From contig CAZGYG010000002.1 of NCBI GenBank assembly GCA_964530335.1, positions 55,053 to 119,052 of the forward strand: a DNA stretch of 64,000 nucleotides, in the 5' to 3' direction. The notes below the pieces were generated by a model. That model worked only from the letters and a program-made list of their open reading frames with translations. It was not told the DNA's origin and did not search any database. Source of the stretch: VGDP01 sp964530335 (GTDB lineage Bacteria; Pseudomonadota; Alphaproteobacteria; SP197). The position numbers were made by a program, and so were the translations under genes. Of this stretch, positions 34,273-46,658 are shown in pieces (position 1 is the first letter of the stretch; every line of letters starts with the position of its first letter).

Positions 34273-34376
34273 ACCCGCCCTTGTGTGCGCCCCCAGCCCG
34301 TTCGCGGTCGTTACCGAGCCGCGCGGATGGGCCTGGCGCGCACGTAGCGGCCGCTCCGGGCCAGTGTCAAGCGGGC

Positions 34377-34404
34377 TTGCGCCAGGGCTCCGAATGGGTA
34401 TAGT
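34377..34404 (+). promoter_or_regulatory. Candidate promoter of the rpsF operon
   Basis: TTGCGC (34377-34382), a 16-bp spacer and TATAGT (34399-34404) lie 90 bp before the rpsF ATG. The -10 element is good, the -35 moderate. Confidence 0.4.
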
Positions 34405-34493
34405 CCGCACCTTCGCCGGACGGACGCGCTCGCGCGGCCGGGGCATTCGCGTGTGCCTTGGGGTCCGGCGTCACCTTGCGGAGACGAGGGTAG

Positions 34494-34931
34494 ATGCCCT
34501 TCTACGAGAGCACGTACATCGTGCGTCCCGATGTTTCGAGCCAGCAGGTCGAGGCCCTGACGGCCGCCATGACCGAACTCGTGCAGGCCAACGGCGGCAC
34601 GGTGGCCAAGAACGAATACTGGGGCCTCAAGTCGCTCGCTTACCGGGTCAAGAAGAACCGCAAGGGCCACTTCGTCATGCTCGGACTCGACGCGCCGCCC
34701 GCGGCGGTCGCCGAGCTCGAACGGAACCTCGGCATCAACGAGGACGTGATCCGCTACCTGACGGTGCGCGTCGAGGCGCTCGAGCAGGGCCCGTCGTCGA
34801 TGATGCAGGCCAAGCACGGGCGCGACGACCGGCGCCGCGATGAACGGGATCGGGATCGGGATCGGGATCGCCCCCGCGGCGACGGTGACGGCGCCGAGCG
34901 GGTGGCCGAGCGGGTAGGAACGAGCGAATGA
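34494..34931 (+). CDS. rpsF: 30S ribosomal protein S6
   Basis: The 145-residue protein is S6, with the ferredoxin-like domain in the first 95 residues: MPFYESTYIVRPDVS, LKSLAYRVKKNRKGHFVML and LGINEDVIRYLTVRVE. The C-terminal tail after about 110 is a charged Arg/Asp run (E-R-D-R-D-R-D-R-D-R) encoded by four tandem copies of GGGATC (34846-34869), so its length may vary between strains. The last four bases overlap the rpsR start (ATGA). Confidence 0.95.
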   Translation: MPFYESTYIVRPDVSSQQVEALTAAMTELVQANGGTVAKNEYWGLKSLAYRVKKNRKGHFVMLGLDAPPAAVAELERNLGINEDVIRYLTVRVEALEQGPSSMMQAKHGRDDRRRDERDRDRDRDRPRGDGDGAERVAERVGTSE

Positions 34932-35200
34932 CGACCGAGGCTCGTTCCGGCGCCCGCGCCGCGCCGCCGCTCCAGGCGCGCCGCCCGTTCTGGCGGCGGC
35001 GCAAGACCTGTCCGTTCTCGGGGGCCAACGCGCCGGTAATCGACTACAAGGACGTCAAGTTGCTGCAACGCTTCGTGTCCGAGCGCGGCAAGATCGTACC
35101 CAGCCGCATCACCGCCGTCTCGGCCAAGAAGCAGCGCGAGCTGGCGCAGGCGATCAAGCGGGCGCGGCATCTTTCCCTGATGCCCTACCTGTTGCGCTGA
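34928..35200 (+). CDS. rpsR: 30S ribosomal protein S18
   Basis: The 90-residue protein contains RRRKTCPFSG, DYKDVKLLQRFVSERGKIVPSRITAVSAKKQRELAQAIKRAR split by the usual turn, and ends HLSLMPYLLR, all diagnostic of S18. The N-terminus is a little longer than in enteric S18. It forms a heterodimer with S6 on the 30S platform. It is coupled to rpsF by ATGA. Confidence 0.96.
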   Translation: MTTEARSGARAAPPLQARRPFWRRRKTCPFSGANAPVIDYKDVKLLQRFVSERGKIVPSRITAVSAKKQRELAQAIKRARHLSLMPYLLR

Positions 35201-35223
35201 AACACGGCTCGGGCCAGGCGGCG

Positions 35224-36159
35224 ATGCCATCGCCCCTCGCGCTCGCTCTGCTGGCGGGCCTCGTCAGCGCCGTTTTTTACGCCGCCGCGCTCACCGGATC
35301 ACCCTTGGCCATGATGGCGACCTTCTTCGCGCCGTTGCCGTTGTTCGCCGCCGGACTGGCGCGCGGCTTCGTCGCGGCCGCGCTCGCCGGGCTCGCCGGC
35401 GCCCTGGCCATCGCCGTCATCGGCGGCGTCGCGTTCGCGCTGCCGTTCGTGCTCGCCTTCGCCGCTCCGGCCGCGATCCTCGCGCGCCAGGCCCTGCTCG
35501 CCCGCCCCGGCGCCTCGGGCGGGCTGCAGTGGTATCCGGTGGGCGACCTGGTCGTGGTCCTGGCGGTGTTGGCGTTCGCGGTGTTCGGCGGCGCGCTGGT
35601 CGTCATGGGCCTCGGCGAACCGGACGCGGCGACGGTCCTGGCGGAGATGGTCAGGGCCACCGTCGCGAGCGTCGATCCGGCGCTCGCCGAACGGATGACG
35701 GACGCGGAGTTCGCGGCGTCGGCGGCGCTGGTGCCGGGCATCGCCGCGGCGTCGTGGATGGTCATGATGGCGATCGACGGCTTGCTCGCCCAGGCCGTGC
35801 TCGGCCGGCGCGGCTGGAACGTGCGCCCGGCGGGCGGGTTCCTCGCCCTCGCGCTGCCCGGCTGGTTCGGCGCCGTGGTCATAGCCGGGATTCTCGGGCT
35901 GTGGCTGGCCGACGGCTGGCTCAGGCTCGCCGCCGCCCTGGCGGCGTTCATCGGCGGCCTCGCGCACCTGCTGCTGGGGCTCGCGGTGGTCCACGCGACG
36001 TGCCGCAATTGGCCGTGGCGAACGCCCGCCCTGGTCGGGTTCTACGCTATGCTCGTGTTCGTCAATCATATGATCGTACCGGCCGTAGTGCTGCTCGGCC
36101 TGGCCGAGCCGTGGCTCAGGCTGCGCGAACGCTTCGCCGGCGGCGGAAAGGAGGAGTGA
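35224..36159 (+). CDS. DUF2232 multi-spanning membrane protein
   Basis: The 311-residue protein is highly hydrophobic with roughly eight predicted transmembrane segments and few charged residues outside the loops, ending in a basic tail (RLRERFAGGGKEE). DUF2232 proteins sit between rpsR and rplI in many alphaproteobacteria, which is what is seen here, and some relatives are energy-coupling-factor S-component-like. No substrate can be assigned. Its stop overlaps the rplI ATG by one base (TGATG), with GGAGG serving as the rplI ribosome-binding site. Confidence 0.8.
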   Translation: MPSPLALALLAGLVSAVFYAAALTGSPLAMMATFFAPLPLFAAGLARGFVAAALAGLAGALAIAVIGGVAFALPFVLAFAAPAAILARQALLARPGASGGLQWYPVGDLVVVLAVLAFAVFGGALVVMGLGEPDAATVLAEMVRATVASVDPALAERMTDAEFAASAALVPGIAAASWMVMMAIDGLLAQAVLGRRGWNVRPAGGFLALALPGWFGAVVIAGILGLWLADGWLRLAAALAAFIGGLAHLLLGLAVVHATCRNWPWRTPALVGFYAMLVFVNHMIVPAVVLLGLAEPWLRLRERFAGGGKEE

Positions 36160-36746
36160 TGGACGTCATTCTGCTCGAGCGGGTCGAGAAGCTTGGAAGC
36201 CTGGGCGACGTCGTCCGGGTCAAGCCGGGGTACGCCCGCAACTTCCTGCTGCCCCAAGGCAAGGCGCTGCGCGCCACCCAGGAGAACAAGACGCGCTTCG
36301 AGACCGAGCGCGCCCGGCGCGAGACGGCCAACGCGGAACGCCGCGCCGAAGCCGAGACCGCCGCCACGACGACATCGGGCGCGAGCTGCGTCGTGATCCG
36401 CCAGGCGAGCGAGAGTCTGCAGCTTTACGGTTCGGTCACGGCGCGCGACATCGCCCAGGCGCTGAGCGAAGGGGGCACGGCGGTCGACCGCCGCCAGGTC
36501 ATCCTCGACCACCCGATCAAGGCGCTGGGCGTACACAAGGTCCGCATCGCGCTGCACCCCGAGGTCATCATCGTCGTGACCGTCAACGTGGCGCGCTCGG
36601 CCGAAGAGGCCGAGGTCCAGGCGCGCACCGGCACCGCGGTGGCCGCCAGCACGGCCGATGAGGAAGCCCAGGCCGCCGAAACCGGACCCGAAGCCGGTTC
36701 CCCCGCCGCGCCCGAGCCGACGGCCGAGGAAGGCGAAACCGCGTAG
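36159..36746 (+). CDS. rplI: 50S ribosomal protein L9
   Basis: The 195-residue protein is L9: MDVILLERVEKLGSLGDVVRVKPGYARNFLLPQGKAL is the N-terminal RNA-binding domain, followed by the long connecting helix and the C-terminal domain (LYGSVTARDIAQAL ... HPIKALGVHKVRIALHPEV). About 35 acidic, Ala/Glu-rich residues extend the C-terminus beyond the usual length, as in several alphaproteobacteria. It ends the rpsF operon, with a short gap to the convergent AsmA-like gene. Confidence 0.96.
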   Translation: MDVILLERVEKLGSLGDVVRVKPGYARNFLLPQGKALRATQENKTRFETERARRETANAERRAEAETAATTTSGASCVVIRQASESLQLYGSVTARDIAQALSEGGTAVDRRQVILDHPIKALGVHKVRIALHPEVIIVVTVNVARSAEEAEVQARTGTAVAASTADEEAQAAETGPEAGSPAAPEPTAEEGETA

Positions 36747-36768
36747 GGACCGACTGCCGACCCTCGGC

Positions 36769-38838
36769 TCAGTTGCCGAACAGGTTCTGGATTCCTTCGG
36801 TTATGCTCTCGGCCGCGTCTTCCAGGACCTCGCCCGCGCCGCTCGCCGCCTCGCCCGCGTCCTCGGTGACGCCTTCCAGGACATCCTGGACCGACTCGGT
36901 CGCCTGATCGAGCGCGGGCAGGCCGAAGGCGCCGGATTCGCTCGCCTGCTGCTCGACCGCGACGCAGCCGTTGGGGGCGTCCTCGTCGACCTGTTCCACG
37001 GCGACCAGGGCGCCCAGCACCAATACGGGGTTGACGGCGGCACCGGCGAGGACGGCGGCCGCGGCGGCGGTGCCCAGCGGATCCGGCGCCACGGTCGGGT
37101 CCTTCAGGGTGCCCGTCACGTTGAACGGCACCGCGAGGCTGACCAGCGCCGTCTGGCGCGTCGCCGTGTCGAAGTGCAGATCGAGGCTCTCGTCGCGCAG
37201 GTCGACCGTTCCGGACCCCGCCAAGCTGAACGTGGTGGAATCGACCAGGAGCGAACGGCTGGTGGCCACGCCACCGGTCACGTCGAAGCGCGCGACACCG
37301 CAGTTGAGGGTCGTCTGGTCCTGTTCGCCGGACAACGGACCCAACACATCGAACAAGCCGGAAGCCACGACAGCGAGGGCCTGGTTGTTGATGACCCCTC
37401 GGTCGGCGACGACTTCGGCCGTGCCGTCGAGGGTCTTGGCGATGGCGCGCGGGCTCGCGCCTTGCCCGTCCAGATCGACGGCGGCGTCGAGCGTCCCTTG
37501 CACGCCGTCGCTTACGCCCTGGGCGGCCAACAAGCGGCCGAAGTCGAGATTGTCCACGGTGGCGGCGATGGCGAACGCCGGGGTCGGTTTGGCGCCGTCG
37601 ACCACGAGCCGCCCGCTGGCAACGCCGCCGCTGTAGGTCGCCGCGAACGGGTCGAGCGTCAGCACGCCGTCGTCAAGCGTGAAGGTCAGCGCCACGTCGG
37701 CGAGCTCGATGCCCTCGGCGGGGAGGAACTTGGCGATCGCCAAGGTGCCCTCGGCGTCGATGGCACGGAGTCCCTCCACCGGCAGCGGCGTCTCGTCGAA
37801 CACGTAGGGCGATTCCGCCGCCTGCGCGCTCGCGCCGGCCAGGCCGACGTCGGCCAAGGCGAACGCGGTCGAGGTGAGGGCGACGGCGATCCTGGTCCGC
37901 GCGCCGCCGACGTCGATGGTAAGGCTCCCCGCGGCATCGGAACCGTCGACCTTGGCCGCGAGCCCGTCGATGGTCCACGCCGTCCCCGCGTTGGAGAGCG
38001 TGCCCGAGACCTGGTAGGCCCCGGTCGTGGGCAGGCCCGTGCCGGCGAGCGGCGCAAGCGCCGCCACGTCCGCCCCGGAGACCTGGAACGCGATCTTGGG
38101 GCTGGCCGCGCCGGCCGGATCGGCGATGGCGCCATCAAGCTTCACCTCGGTGCCGGCGACCGTGCCCGCTAACCGTACCGGATAGGGCTCGGCGGCCGTC
38201 AACTGGGCCAGTCCGCCGATCTCCCCGGCCAGGGCGAAGGGTGCGCCGCCATAGGACCCCGTCACGTCGAGCGCCAGGCCGGCGCCCGCGGGGGAAACCT
38301 CGGCTCGCTCGACGACGACCACGAGCTCCTCGCCCGTGGCGACGTCACGGTACGCGACGCGGCTCGATTCAATGCGCACGGTGTCGATGCGCGGCATGAC
38401 GCTCGGGCCGGCGGAGGTGTCTGCCTCCGCCGAGGTTTCCGCGCCACCGAACGACCAGTTGACGTTGCCCGAGGCGTCCTTTTCGAGCAACACGTCGGCG
38501 CCGACCAGCACGATCCGATTGATCTGGATATCGCCCGACAACAAGGGCATCAGCGCGATCTCGAGCTCGAGCCGTTCGAGCGTCGCCATCGCCGGCCGCG
38601 AACCCCACTCGGCGTTGGCGAAGCTGACCTGGCCGACCGTGACCGACGGCGTCCACGAAATGCCGAGTTCGATGGGCCCGGCCAGCGTCAGCTCGCGGCC
38701 CGTGGCCGCCTTCGCCTGGTCCTGGACCAGGGTGCGCACCTGATCGAGGTCGAGCGACGAGACCAGGAGATAGCCGCCGATGCCGACGGCCACGACGAGG
38801 GCCGCCCCGATGCCAGCTAACCATTTGATAATCTTCAT
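36769..38838 (-). CDS. AsmA-family protein
   Basis: The 689-residue protein has one N-terminal transmembrane helix (IIKWLAGIGAALVVAVGIGGYLLV) and a long periplasmic beta-rich region typical of AsmA/TamB-like bridge proteins. ELTLAGPIELGISWTPSVTVGQVSFANAEW is the AsmA N-terminal signature, and a C-terminal AsmA-like domain lies about 400-610. Such proteins are implicated in phospholipid transport to the outer membrane. The C-terminus is acidic with a coiled-coil-like TESVQDVLEGVTEDAGEAASG segment. The ATG at 38838 gives the transmembrane start; upstream in-frame codons add an unlikely extension. A weak TTGGAA/TACAAT pair lies at 38897-38927. Confidence 0.88.
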   Translation of the reverse strand: MKIIKWLAGIGAALVVAVGIGGYLLVSSLDLDQVRTLVQDQAKAATGRELTLAGPIELGISWTPSVTVGQVSFANAEWGSRPAMATLERLELEIALMPLLSGDIQINRIVLVGADVLLEKDASGNVNWSFGGAETSAEADTSAGPSVMPRIDTVRIESSRVAYRDVATGEELVVVVERAEVSPAGAGLALDVTGSYGGAPFALAGEIGGLAQLTAAEPYPVRLAGTVAGTEVKLDGAIADPAGAASPKIAFQVSGADVAALAPLAGTGLPTTGAYQVSGTLSNAGTAWTIDGLAAKVDGSDAAGSLTIDVGGARTRIAVALTSTAFALADVGLAGASAQAAESPYVFDETPLPVEGLRAIDAEGTLAIAKFLPAEGIELADVALTFTLDDGVLTLDPFAATYSGGVASGRLVVDGAKPTPAFAIAATVDNLDFGRLLAAQGVSDGVQGTLDAAVDLDGQGASPRAIAKTLDGTAEVVADRGVINNQALAVVASGLFDVLGPLSGEQDQTTLNCGVARFDVTGGVATSRSLLVDSTTFSLAGSGTVDLRDESLDLHFDTATRQTALVSLAVPFNVTGTLKDPTVAPDPLGTAAAAAVLAGAAVNPVLVLGALVAVEQVDEDAPNGCVAVEQQASESGAFGLPALDQATESVQDVLEGVTEDAGEAASGAGEVLEDAAESITEGIQNLFGN

Positions 38839-39048
38839 GGAATTCTTCTCGCCATGCGCCGGCCCCACGCGGGCGCGGCCCACGTTTTCCAGACGAATTG
38901 TAGCAGGTGCGCCGAGGACTGTTCCAACGGTCATTGCGCCTTGTTTCCGCCATAACTAGATTTGCACCAGGGGTGGATGCGACCAGCCGGGGATCCGGCG
39001 GCCGATGCCCGGGCCGAGGGACCGGCCGCGGCGGAAGGACGACACGAC

Positions 39049-40272
39049 ATGCTGCTCGCGCGAATGCTCGGTGGCGTCATTACCAGGGGGCGGATCACGT
39101 ACATCGATCCGGCCGGGCGCGCGCACGAACTCGGCCTCGACGACGGCCGGCCGCCGGTGGCCATGCGCGTACGCGACCGGTTGACCGAGCTTTGGCTGCT
39201 GCTCGACCCCTACGCCTACGCCGGCGAGGCCTACGTGGACGGGGGCCTGGTGATCGAGCAGGGTTCGCTCGCCGAGTGGATGGCGCTCTGCTACGAGAAC
39301 TTCGAGCGCGCCTCGGCCTCCAGCCGGTTCTTCCGCGCCCGCAACTGGTTGCGCCGCGTGCTGCGCCCGATCACCCAGCACAACCCGGTGGGGCGCGCCC
39401 GGCGTCATGTGGCACACCACTACGACCTGTCGGACGCCCTGTTCGACCTGTTCCTCGACCGGGACCGGCAGTATTCGTGCGCCTATTTCGCCACGCCCAA
39501 TCACAACCTGGACCAGGCGCAGGACGCCAAGAAGCGCCACATCGCCGCCAAGCTGCTGCTCGAACCCGGTATGAAGGTGCTCGACATCGGCTCGGGCTGG
39601 GGCGGGCTCGCGCTCTATCTGGCCAGGAACGCCGGCGTCGACGTCACCGGCGTCACCTTGTCCGCCGAGCAGCAGCGGGTCGCCGAACGGCGCGCGCGCG
39701 AGGCCGGGCTCGCCGACCGGGTGCGCTTTCACCTGCGCGACTACCGCGAGGAGCCGGGGGTTTACGACCGGGTCGTTTCGGTCGGCATGTTCGAGCACGT
39801 CGGCGCCAAGCACTTCGGCGAGTTCTTCCGCAAGGTGGGCAGGCTGCTGAACGCGGACGGCGTGGCGCTGCTCCATTCGATCGGCCGCTTCGACGGCCCC
39901 GGCGGGACCAACCCCTGGCTGCGCACGTACATCTTTCCGGGCGGCTACACCCCGGCGCTGTCCGAGGTGACGGCCGCGGTCGAGCGGAGCGGGCTGGTGA
40001 CCACCGACATCGAGATTCTCAGGCTGCACTACGCCGAGACGCTCAAGGAATGGCGGCGCCGTTTCGCCCACAACCGGGACGCGGCGAAGGCCATGTACGA
40101 CGAGCGGTTCTGCCGGATGTGGGAGTTCTACCTGGCCGGCTGCGAGATGGCGTTCCGCCACGGCCGCCAGATGGTGTTCCAGATGCAGCTCGCCCACCGC
40201 CAGGACGCCGTGCCGCTGACCCGCGACTACGTCGTCGACTGGGAGCGCGAGCACGCGCTCGTTTCGGCGTAG
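39049..40272 (+). CDS. cfa: Cyclopropane-fatty-acyl-phospholipid synthase family methyltransferase
   Basis: The 407-residue protein matches the CFA synthase/mycolic acid cyclopropane synthase family. The N-terminal lipid-binding part (to about 110) precedes HHYDLSDALFDLFLDRDRQYSCAYF. SAM motif I is VLDIGSGWGGLALYLA, then VGVTLS-type VTGVTLSAEQQ, and SVGMFEHVGAKHFGEFF, which carries the active-site region. It transfers a methylene group from SAM to unsaturated phospholipid chains. A GGAC-type Shine-Dalgarno sequence precedes the ATG at 39049. It is divergent from the AsmA-like gene. Confidence 0.88.
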   Translation: MLLARMLGGVITRGRITYIDPAGRAHELGLDDGRPPVAMRVRDRLTELWLLLDPYAYAGEAYVDGGLVIEQGSLAEWMALCYENFERASASSRFFRARNWLRRVLRPITQHNPVGRARRHVAHHYDLSDALFDLFLDRDRQYSCAYFATPNHNLDQAQDAKKRHIAAKLLLEPGMKVLDIGSGWGGLALYLARNAGVDVTGVTLSAEQQRVAERRAREAGLADRVRFHLRDYREEPGVYDRVVSVGMFEHVGAKHFGEFFRKVGRLLNADGVALLHSIGRFDGPGGTNPWLRTYIFPGGYTPALSEVTAAVERSGLVTTDIEILRLHYAETLKEWRRRFAHNRDAAKAMYDERFCRMWEFYLAGCEMAFRHGRQMVFQMQLAHRQDAVPLTRDYVVDWEREHALVSA

Positions 40273-40404
40273 CGAACCGCACGGCCGCCGAGTCGCGTCG
40301 TCCCCGCTGTTCACAGCCTGGGGACGAATGTCATCAACGGCTTCCACCGGCCGTTTGCGGCATCGCCGATTCCCTCCCGGCCGTCCGAGGGCTAACGTGG
40401 GGCC

Positions 40405-41938
<1,534 letters not shown>

Positions 41939-41949
<11 letters not shown>

Positions 41950-43036
41950 GCGCGCCGGCGCCGAGCTGGTCATCGATCTCGGCGCCATCGTCGCCAACTG
42001 GCGCGCGATCGGCGCCCGGGTCGGCGCGGGCGTGCGTTGCGCCGCCGTGGTCAAGGCCGACGCTTACGGTCTCGGCGTCGGGCCCGTGGCGCGCGCGCTC
42101 GCGGCCGCCGGCTGCGCCACGTTCTTCGTGGCGACGCCGGACGAAGGGGTGGCGCTGCGCCGGATCGTGCCCGGGGCCGCGATCCTGGTCCTGCACGGGG
42201 TTCCGCGCCGCGGCGAAGGGTTGCTCGCCCGCCACCGCCTGGTGCCCGTGGTCAACGACCTGGGCGAGCTCGAACGCTGGCGGCGCCACGCGGTTTCGTT
42301 GGGCGGCGGCGAGGCGGTGCTGCACCTGGACACCGGGCTCAACCGCCTGGGCATCCCGCCCGAGGACAGCCGGCGCCTGATCGACCGGCCGGAGCTCGTC
42401 CAGGGCCTCAACGTCACCTGGATGAGCCATCTCGCCTGCGCCGACGACCCCGGGCATCCGATGAACGGAGAGCAGCTCGGGCGCTTCCGGGCGCTGCTCG
42501 GGCGGCTGCCAAAAGCCCCGGCCACGCTGGCGGCGTCCGCCGGGGTGCTGCTCGGGCCGGACTACCACTTCGACCTGGTGCGGCCCGGCTACGCGCTCTA
42601 CGGCGGCAACCCGGTGGCTGGGGCGCCGCCGATGCGGCCCGCCGTGCGCCTGGGCGCGCGGATCCTCCAGGTTCGTCGCGTTGACACCCCCGGAACCGTT
42701 GGCTACGGTGCCGCGCACCGCGTCACCGGCACCGCGCGCATCGCCACCCTGCCGGTCGGTTACGCCGACGGCTTCTTGCGCAGCCTGGGCGGAAGCGGCT
42801 GCGCCGTGATCGAGGGCTGGCGCGTACCTGTGGTCGGCCGTATCTCCATGGACCTGACGACCATCGACGTGAGCGCCATACCCTCCGAGCGCGCCGGACC
42901 GGGCACCTTCGTCGAGCTGATCGGCGAAACCCTGAGCCTCGAAGCCGTGGCCGAGGCGGCCGGCACCATCGGCTACGAGATTCTGACCGCGCTCGGCCGG
43001 CGCTACCCCAGACGCTACGTCGGCGGCGCGGCATGA
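41939..43036 (+). CDS. alr: Alanine racemase (start codon unclear)
   Basis: The enzyme interconverts L- and D-alanine for peptidoglycan. The PLP lysine lies in AAVVKADAYGLGVGP, the catalytic tyrosine in TVGYGAAHRVTG, and HLDTGLNRLGI and SVLLGPDYHFDLVRPG-type segments match Alr. The conserved N-terminal strand RAGAELVIDLGAIVANWRA is encoded in frame from about 41951, but no ATG, GTG or TTG lies upstream before dnaB sequence. The ATT at 41939 gives about 365 residues (normal); CTG at 41966 is another possibility. The first standard codon, GTG at 42032, would delete the first strand. The stop overlaps mlaE (ATGA). Confidence 0.85.
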
Positions 43037-43806
43037 ACCCGCTGGCGGCGATCGGCAGCGTCTTCCTGGATTTCCTCGCCGCCACGGGGCGCGTGGCCCT
43101 GTTCGCCGGGGTCGCCATCGCGAACGTGGCGCGGCCGCCCTATTTCCTGCGGCTCACGGGGCGACAGCTCGTCGAGATCGGTTACTTCTCGCTGCCGGTC
43201 GTCGGGCTCACGGCGATCTTCAGCGGCATGGTGCTCGCGCTGCAGAGCTACACCGGGTTCGTCCGTTTCGAGGCCGAAAGCGCGATCGCCACGGTGGTCG
43301 TGCTGTCGATGACGCGGGAGCTCGGGCCGGTGCTGGCGGGGCTCATGGTCGCCGGCCGGGTCGGCGCCGCCATGGCGGCCGAGATCGGCACCATGCGCGT
43401 GACCGAGCAGATCGACGCCCTGGTCACGCTTTCGACCAACCCGTTCAAGTACCTGGTCGCGCCCCGCCTGATCGCCGGCACGTTGATGCTGCCGTGCCTG
43501 GTGATCGTCGCCGACATCATCGGCGTGTTCGGCGGCTACATCGTCAGCGTACACAAGCTCGGCTTCACGCCGGTGTCGTACCTGGAGAACACGTTCGAGC
43601 ACCTCGAGACGATCGACGTGACCTCGGGCCTGGTGAAGGCCGCCGCGTTCGGCTTCCTGATCGCCCTGATGGGCTGCTACCACGGCTACTACTCGAAGGG
43701 CGGGGCGCAAGGCGTCGGCGCCGCCACGACCAACGCGGTGGTCTCGGCGTCGATCCTGATCCTGACCGCCAACTACCTGATCACCGAGGCGTTTTTCGCG
43801 CGATGA
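43033..43806 (+). CDS. mlaE: MlaE-family ABC permease (phospholipid/toluene tolerance)
   Basis: The 257-residue integral membrane protein is the permease of the Mla phospholipid-transport ABC complex. ARPPYFLRLTGRQLVEIGYFSLPVVGLTAIFSGMVLALQSY and TRELGPVLAGLMVAGRVGAAMAAEIGTMRVTEQIDAL are family signatures. It has five to six membrane segments. It forms an operon with alr upstream and mlaF downstream through ATGA overlaps. An MlaD-type MCE gene does not follow, so the substrate-binding partner is presumably elsewhere. Confidence 0.93.
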   Translation: MNPLAAIGSVFLDFLAATGRVALFAGVAIANVARPPYFLRLTGRQLVEIGYFSLPVVGLTAIFSGMVLALQSYTGFVRFEAESAIATVVVLSMTRELGPVLAGLMVAGRVGAAMAAEIGTMRVTEQIDALVTLSTNPFKYLVAPRLIAGTLMLPCLVIVADIIGVFGGYIVSVHKLGFTPVSYLENTFEHLETIDVTSGLVKAAAFGFLIALMGCYHGYYSKGGAQGVGAATTNAVVSASILILTANYLITEAFFAR

Positions 43807-44594
43807 CCACCGAAGGCAGCGTGCCGCAGGCCAGGATCACCGTTCGCGGGCTGGGCATCGCGTTCGGCCGCAACGTGGTGCTCGACGGGCTCGACCTCGA
43901 TCTCGCCGACGGCGAATCCCTGGTCGTCATCGGCGGCTCGGGCACCGGCAAGTCGGTGCTCGTCAAGTGCATCCTGGGCCTGCTCACCCCCGATACCGGG
44001 ACCATCCTGGTCAACGGCGCCGACATGACCCGGCTGGGCGAGCGCGCCCGCGACACCGTGCGCGCCGCCTGCGGCATGCTGTTCCAGGGCGCCGCGCTGT
44101 TCGACAGCCTGCCGGTCTGGGAGAACGTGGCGTTTCCGCTGATCCAGGCGCGCGGCATGGCGCGCAAGCCGGCGCGCGCCATCGCGCTGCGCAAGCTGGC
44201 CGCCGTGGGGCTCGGCCCCGAGGTCGGCGACCTGAGCCCGGCGGAGCTCTCGGGCGGCATGAAGAAGCGGGTCGGCCTGGCCCGCGCCATCGCCGCCGAG
44301 CCCGAGATCGTGTTCTTCGACGAGCCGACGACGGGGCTCGATCCGATCATGGCCGACGTCATCAACGACCTCATCGTCGAGTGCACCCGCGAACTGGGCG
44401 TGACGACCCTGTCGATCACCCACGACATGGGGAGCGTGCGCAAGATCGCGACCCGAGTCGCCATGCTCCACGACGGGCGGATCGTCTGGACCGGTCCGGC
44501 CGCGGCGATCGATCACAGCGGCAATGCCTACGTCGACCAGTTCATCCACGGCCGGGCCGAGGGCCCGATCCGCATGGCGGTGCGGGTGGCGTGA
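43803..44594 (+). CDS. mlaF: MlaF-type ABC ATPase
   Basis: The 263-residue ATPase pairs with MlaE. The Walker A is VIGGSGTGKSVLVK, the signature motif ELSGGMKKRVGLARAIA, Walker B IVFFDEPTTGLDP and the switch His in ITHDMGS. The Q-loop is LFQGAALFDSLPVWENVAFPL. This MlaF/Ttg2A form couples ATP hydrolysis to phospholipid movement across the envelope. The ATG at 43803 overlaps the mlaE stop. Confidence 0.94.
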   Translation: MTTEGSVPQARITVRGLGIAFGRNVVLDGLDLDLADGESLVVIGGSGTGKSVLVKCILGLLTPDTGTILVNGADMTRLGERARDTVRAACGMLFQGAALFDSLPVWENVAFPLIQARGMARKPARAIALRKLAAVGLGPEVGDLSPAELSGGMKKRVGLARAIAAEPEIVFFDEPTTGLDPIMADVINDLIVECTRELGVTTLSITHDMGSVRKIATRVAMLHDGRIVWTGPAAAIDHSGNAYVDQFIHGRAEGPIRMAVRVA

Positions 44595-44613
44595 CGGCAG
44601 GGGCCGACCGCCC

Positions 44614-46007
<1,394 letters not shown>

Positions 46008-46011
<4 letters not shown>

Positions 46012-46658
46012 ACGCCGCGGACCTCGGCGTCGTCGCCGTCGTGCTCTTGTCGGCGGTGTTGGCGTTCGTGCGCGGCTTCACGCGCGAGACCCTGGCGATC
46101 GCCGGCTGGGTTGCCGCCATCGCGGTCACGATCTACGGCTTCGAGCCAGTCAAGCCGTTCGCCGAACAGCAGATCGAGCCCCCGTGGCTGGCCGATACGG
46201 TGGCGGGCGCCGGGCTGTTCCTGGTGACGCTGCTGGTGGCAACGATCGTGGCGCGGACCATCGCCGTGCGCATTCAGGCCTCGATGCTCGGTCCGGTCGA
46301 TCGCTCGCTCGGCTTCGTCTTCGGGCTGGCGCGCGGGGCGGTCCTGCTCAGCCTGGCCTATCTGCTGCTCGTCAAGGTGCTGCCGGCGGACGACCGGCCG
46401 GACTGGATCATGGAGGCACGCACGCTGCCGCTGATCGAACGGGGCACCGTGCTGCTGCTCGCGCTGACGCCGCCCAGCATCCGCGAGCCGGCGCTCGAGG
46501 CGATCCGCGCCGCCGCCGACGAGGCGGAGAAGTCGATGCTCTACGACACCCTGTCGATCCCCGGCGGCGCCCCCGCGGAGGGTGGCGGCGAAGGCGACGT
46601 CGGCTATAAGAGCAACGATCGCCAGGAGCTCGAGCGCCTGCTCGAGACGACGAATTGA
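46008..46658 (+). CDS. cvpA: CvpA-family membrane protein
   Basis: The 216-residue protein has four hydrophobic segments (about 5-22, 29-46, 64-86 and 105-124) of the colicin V production protein family, with FVRGFTRETLAIAGWVAAI and DRSLGFVFGLARGAVLLS as signature stretches. The soluble C-terminus is Gly/Glu-rich. Its function in the envelope is undefined. It starts with a GTG overlapping radA and ends one base into purF (TGATG), the common cvpA-purF pairing. Confidence 0.88.

Noticed and set aside
43033..44594. Incomplete Mla operon as a sign of gene loss
   Set aside because: mlaEF pairs separate from mlaD are common in alphaproteobacteria, so absence nearby is not informative.
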